Below are positions 4,508-5,133 of a stretch of DNA of 5,133 nt, in pieces. Made by a program: the position numbers and the translations under genes. Position 1 is the stretch's first letter; the number at the start of each line of letters is the position of its first letter. A model generated the notes under the pieces. The model had not been told where the DNA came from, made no database searches, and saw only the letters and a list, made by a program, of their open reading frames with translations. The stretch is taken from assembly GCA_013695295.1 (NCBI GenBank), contig JACDAS010000307.1, positions 1-5,133 of the forward strand. The letters are read 5' to 3'. The DNA is from Actinomycetota bacterium (GTDB taxonomy: Bacteria > Actinomycetota > Thermoleophilia > Gaiellales > Gaiellaceae).

Positions 4508-5133
4508 ATGGCCATGCTTTTGCGGCGAGGCGGCACGAGGCAGCGCGCGACGGCTGCGGCCGTGGCCCTCGCCGCGGCCGCGCTGATCACTGGTGCCCTC
4601 GCCGCCCGCGGGGGCCAGGCGGCCCCGCAAGCGACCCGCCCGAACGTGATCGTCCTGATGACGGACGACCAGGACTCACGCTCCCTCGCGGTGATGACCC
4701 GGGTCCAGCGACTGCTCGGCGACGAGGGCGTGACGTTCGACTCGAGCTTCGTCTCCTTCTCGCTCTGCTGCCCCTCGCGCGCGACCTTCCTGACGGGCCA
4801 GTACGCGCACAACCACGGCGTGCTCGGCAACGAGCCGCCGCAGGGCGGCTACACGAAGCTCGACAACTCGAACACGCTCCCTGTGTGGCTCAGGCGAGCC
4901 GGCTATCACACGGGACTCGTCGGCAAGTACCTGACGGGCTACGGCTACCTGAACCCCGCGACCGAGGTGCCCCCGGGCTGGGAGGAGTGGCACGGGACGG
5001 TCGATCCCTCGACGACGAGCTACTTCGGCTACACGCTGAACGAGAACGGCTCGCTCCGCTCGTACAACTTCGAGCCCGCGAACTACCAGACGGATGTCGA
5101 GGGCCAGAAGGCGGTCGACCTCGTCCGCCGGTT
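4508..5133 (+). CDS. secreted type I sulfatase, N-acetylglucosamine-6-sulfatase-like (3' end outside window)
   Basis: Formylglycine-dependent sulfatase, expected to hydrolyse a sulfate ester, perhaps on a sulfated sugar, outside the cytoplasmic membrane. Only the first 208 codons are present. Residues 1-13 are basic, 14-33 form an Ala-rich hydrophobic stretch, and cleavage is likely around 38-42, so this is a signal peptide. The core starts at RPNVIVLMTDDQD with metal ligands D53 and D54. CCPSRATFLTG carries C87, the Cys converted to formylglycine, and R91. QYAHNHGV and VGKYLTGYG (K140) follow. Order and wording strongly resemble human GNS (TDDQD, LCCPSRA, HNH, GKYL, then YYNYTL-like SYFGYTL). 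Start at ATG 4508 was chosen for the signal peptide; ATG 4514 is an alternative, and an in-frame GTG at 4460 would bury the signal sequence. No Shine-Dalgarno is visible. A formylglycine-generating enzyme is needed but is not in the window. Substrate is unproven; other S1 sulfatases or related hydrolases are possible. Confidence 0.92.
   Translation, partial: MAMLLRRGGTRQRATAAAVALAAAALITGALAARGGQAAPQATRPNVIVLMTDDQDSRSLAVMTRVQRLLGDEGVTFDSSFVSFSLCCPSRATFLTGQYAHNHGVLGNEPPQGGYTKLDNSNTLPVWLRRAGYHTGLVGKYLTGYGYLNPATEVPPGWEEWHGTVDPSTTSYFGYTLNENGSLRSYNFEPANYQTDVEGQKAVDLVRR

Noticed and set aside
4420..4993. Frames on the - strand opposite the sulfatase
   Set aside because: The + strand sulfatase has a signal peptide and catalytic motifs in order; the opposite frames are shadows without domains.
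1..5133. tRNA, rRNA, CRISPR array, insertion sequence or attachment site
   Set aside because: None seen by reading both strands: no spaced short repeats, no terminal inverted repeats with a transposase, and no cloverleaf-like segment.

Overview
The window is very GC-rich, with coding frames strongly biased to G/C at third codon positions. GTG and TTG starts, 4-nt gene overlaps and few Shine-Dalgarno motifs fit a high-GC actinobacterium. A deep-branching group such as Thermoleophilia is plausible, but this is inference from style and gene content, not a database match.

Layout, left to right. (1) Positions 1-840, + strand: nearly all of a RimK/LysX-type ATP-grasp ligase, open at the left edge. 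(2) Positions 841-1001: a short convergent gap with no clear intrinsic terminator. It contains a possible 41-codon gene (862-987, - strand) with coding-like base composition. (3) Positions 1002-4293, - strand: a tight three-gene operon read leftwards. It runs clpS (N-degron adaptor, TTG start), then two tandem L-amino-acid-oxidase-like flavoenzymes, here called aoA (2477-3994) and aoB (1002-2480). Both junctions are 4-nt start/stop overlaps (GTGA and ATGA), and the two oxidases are about 66% identical by hand count. (4) Positions 4294-4507: a divergent intergenic region with a perfect 7-bp-arm dyad, a bulged hairpin, a TAGAAT -10 candidate for the operon, and a 13-codon mini-ORF whose stop overlaps the clpS start (TTGA). 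(5) Positions 4508-5133, + strand: the N-terminal part of a secreted type I sulfatase carrying the CCPSR formylglycine motif and resembling N-acetylglucosamine-6-sulfatase. It is cut by the right edge.

The most striking point is the coupling of a divergent ClpS with two amine/L-amino-acid oxidases in one translation-coupled operon. ClpS proteins bind the N-terminal residue and alpha-amino group of bulky hydrophobic amino acids. LAAO-type enzymes oxidise the alpha-amino group of the same amino acids, making a 2-oxo acid, ammonia and H2O2. The operon could link N-degron proteolysis to amino-acid deamination, or the ClpS fold may have been recruited as an amino-terminus or amino-acid binding partner. 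This functional link is a hypothesis; the operon structure and family assignments are seen in the sequence.
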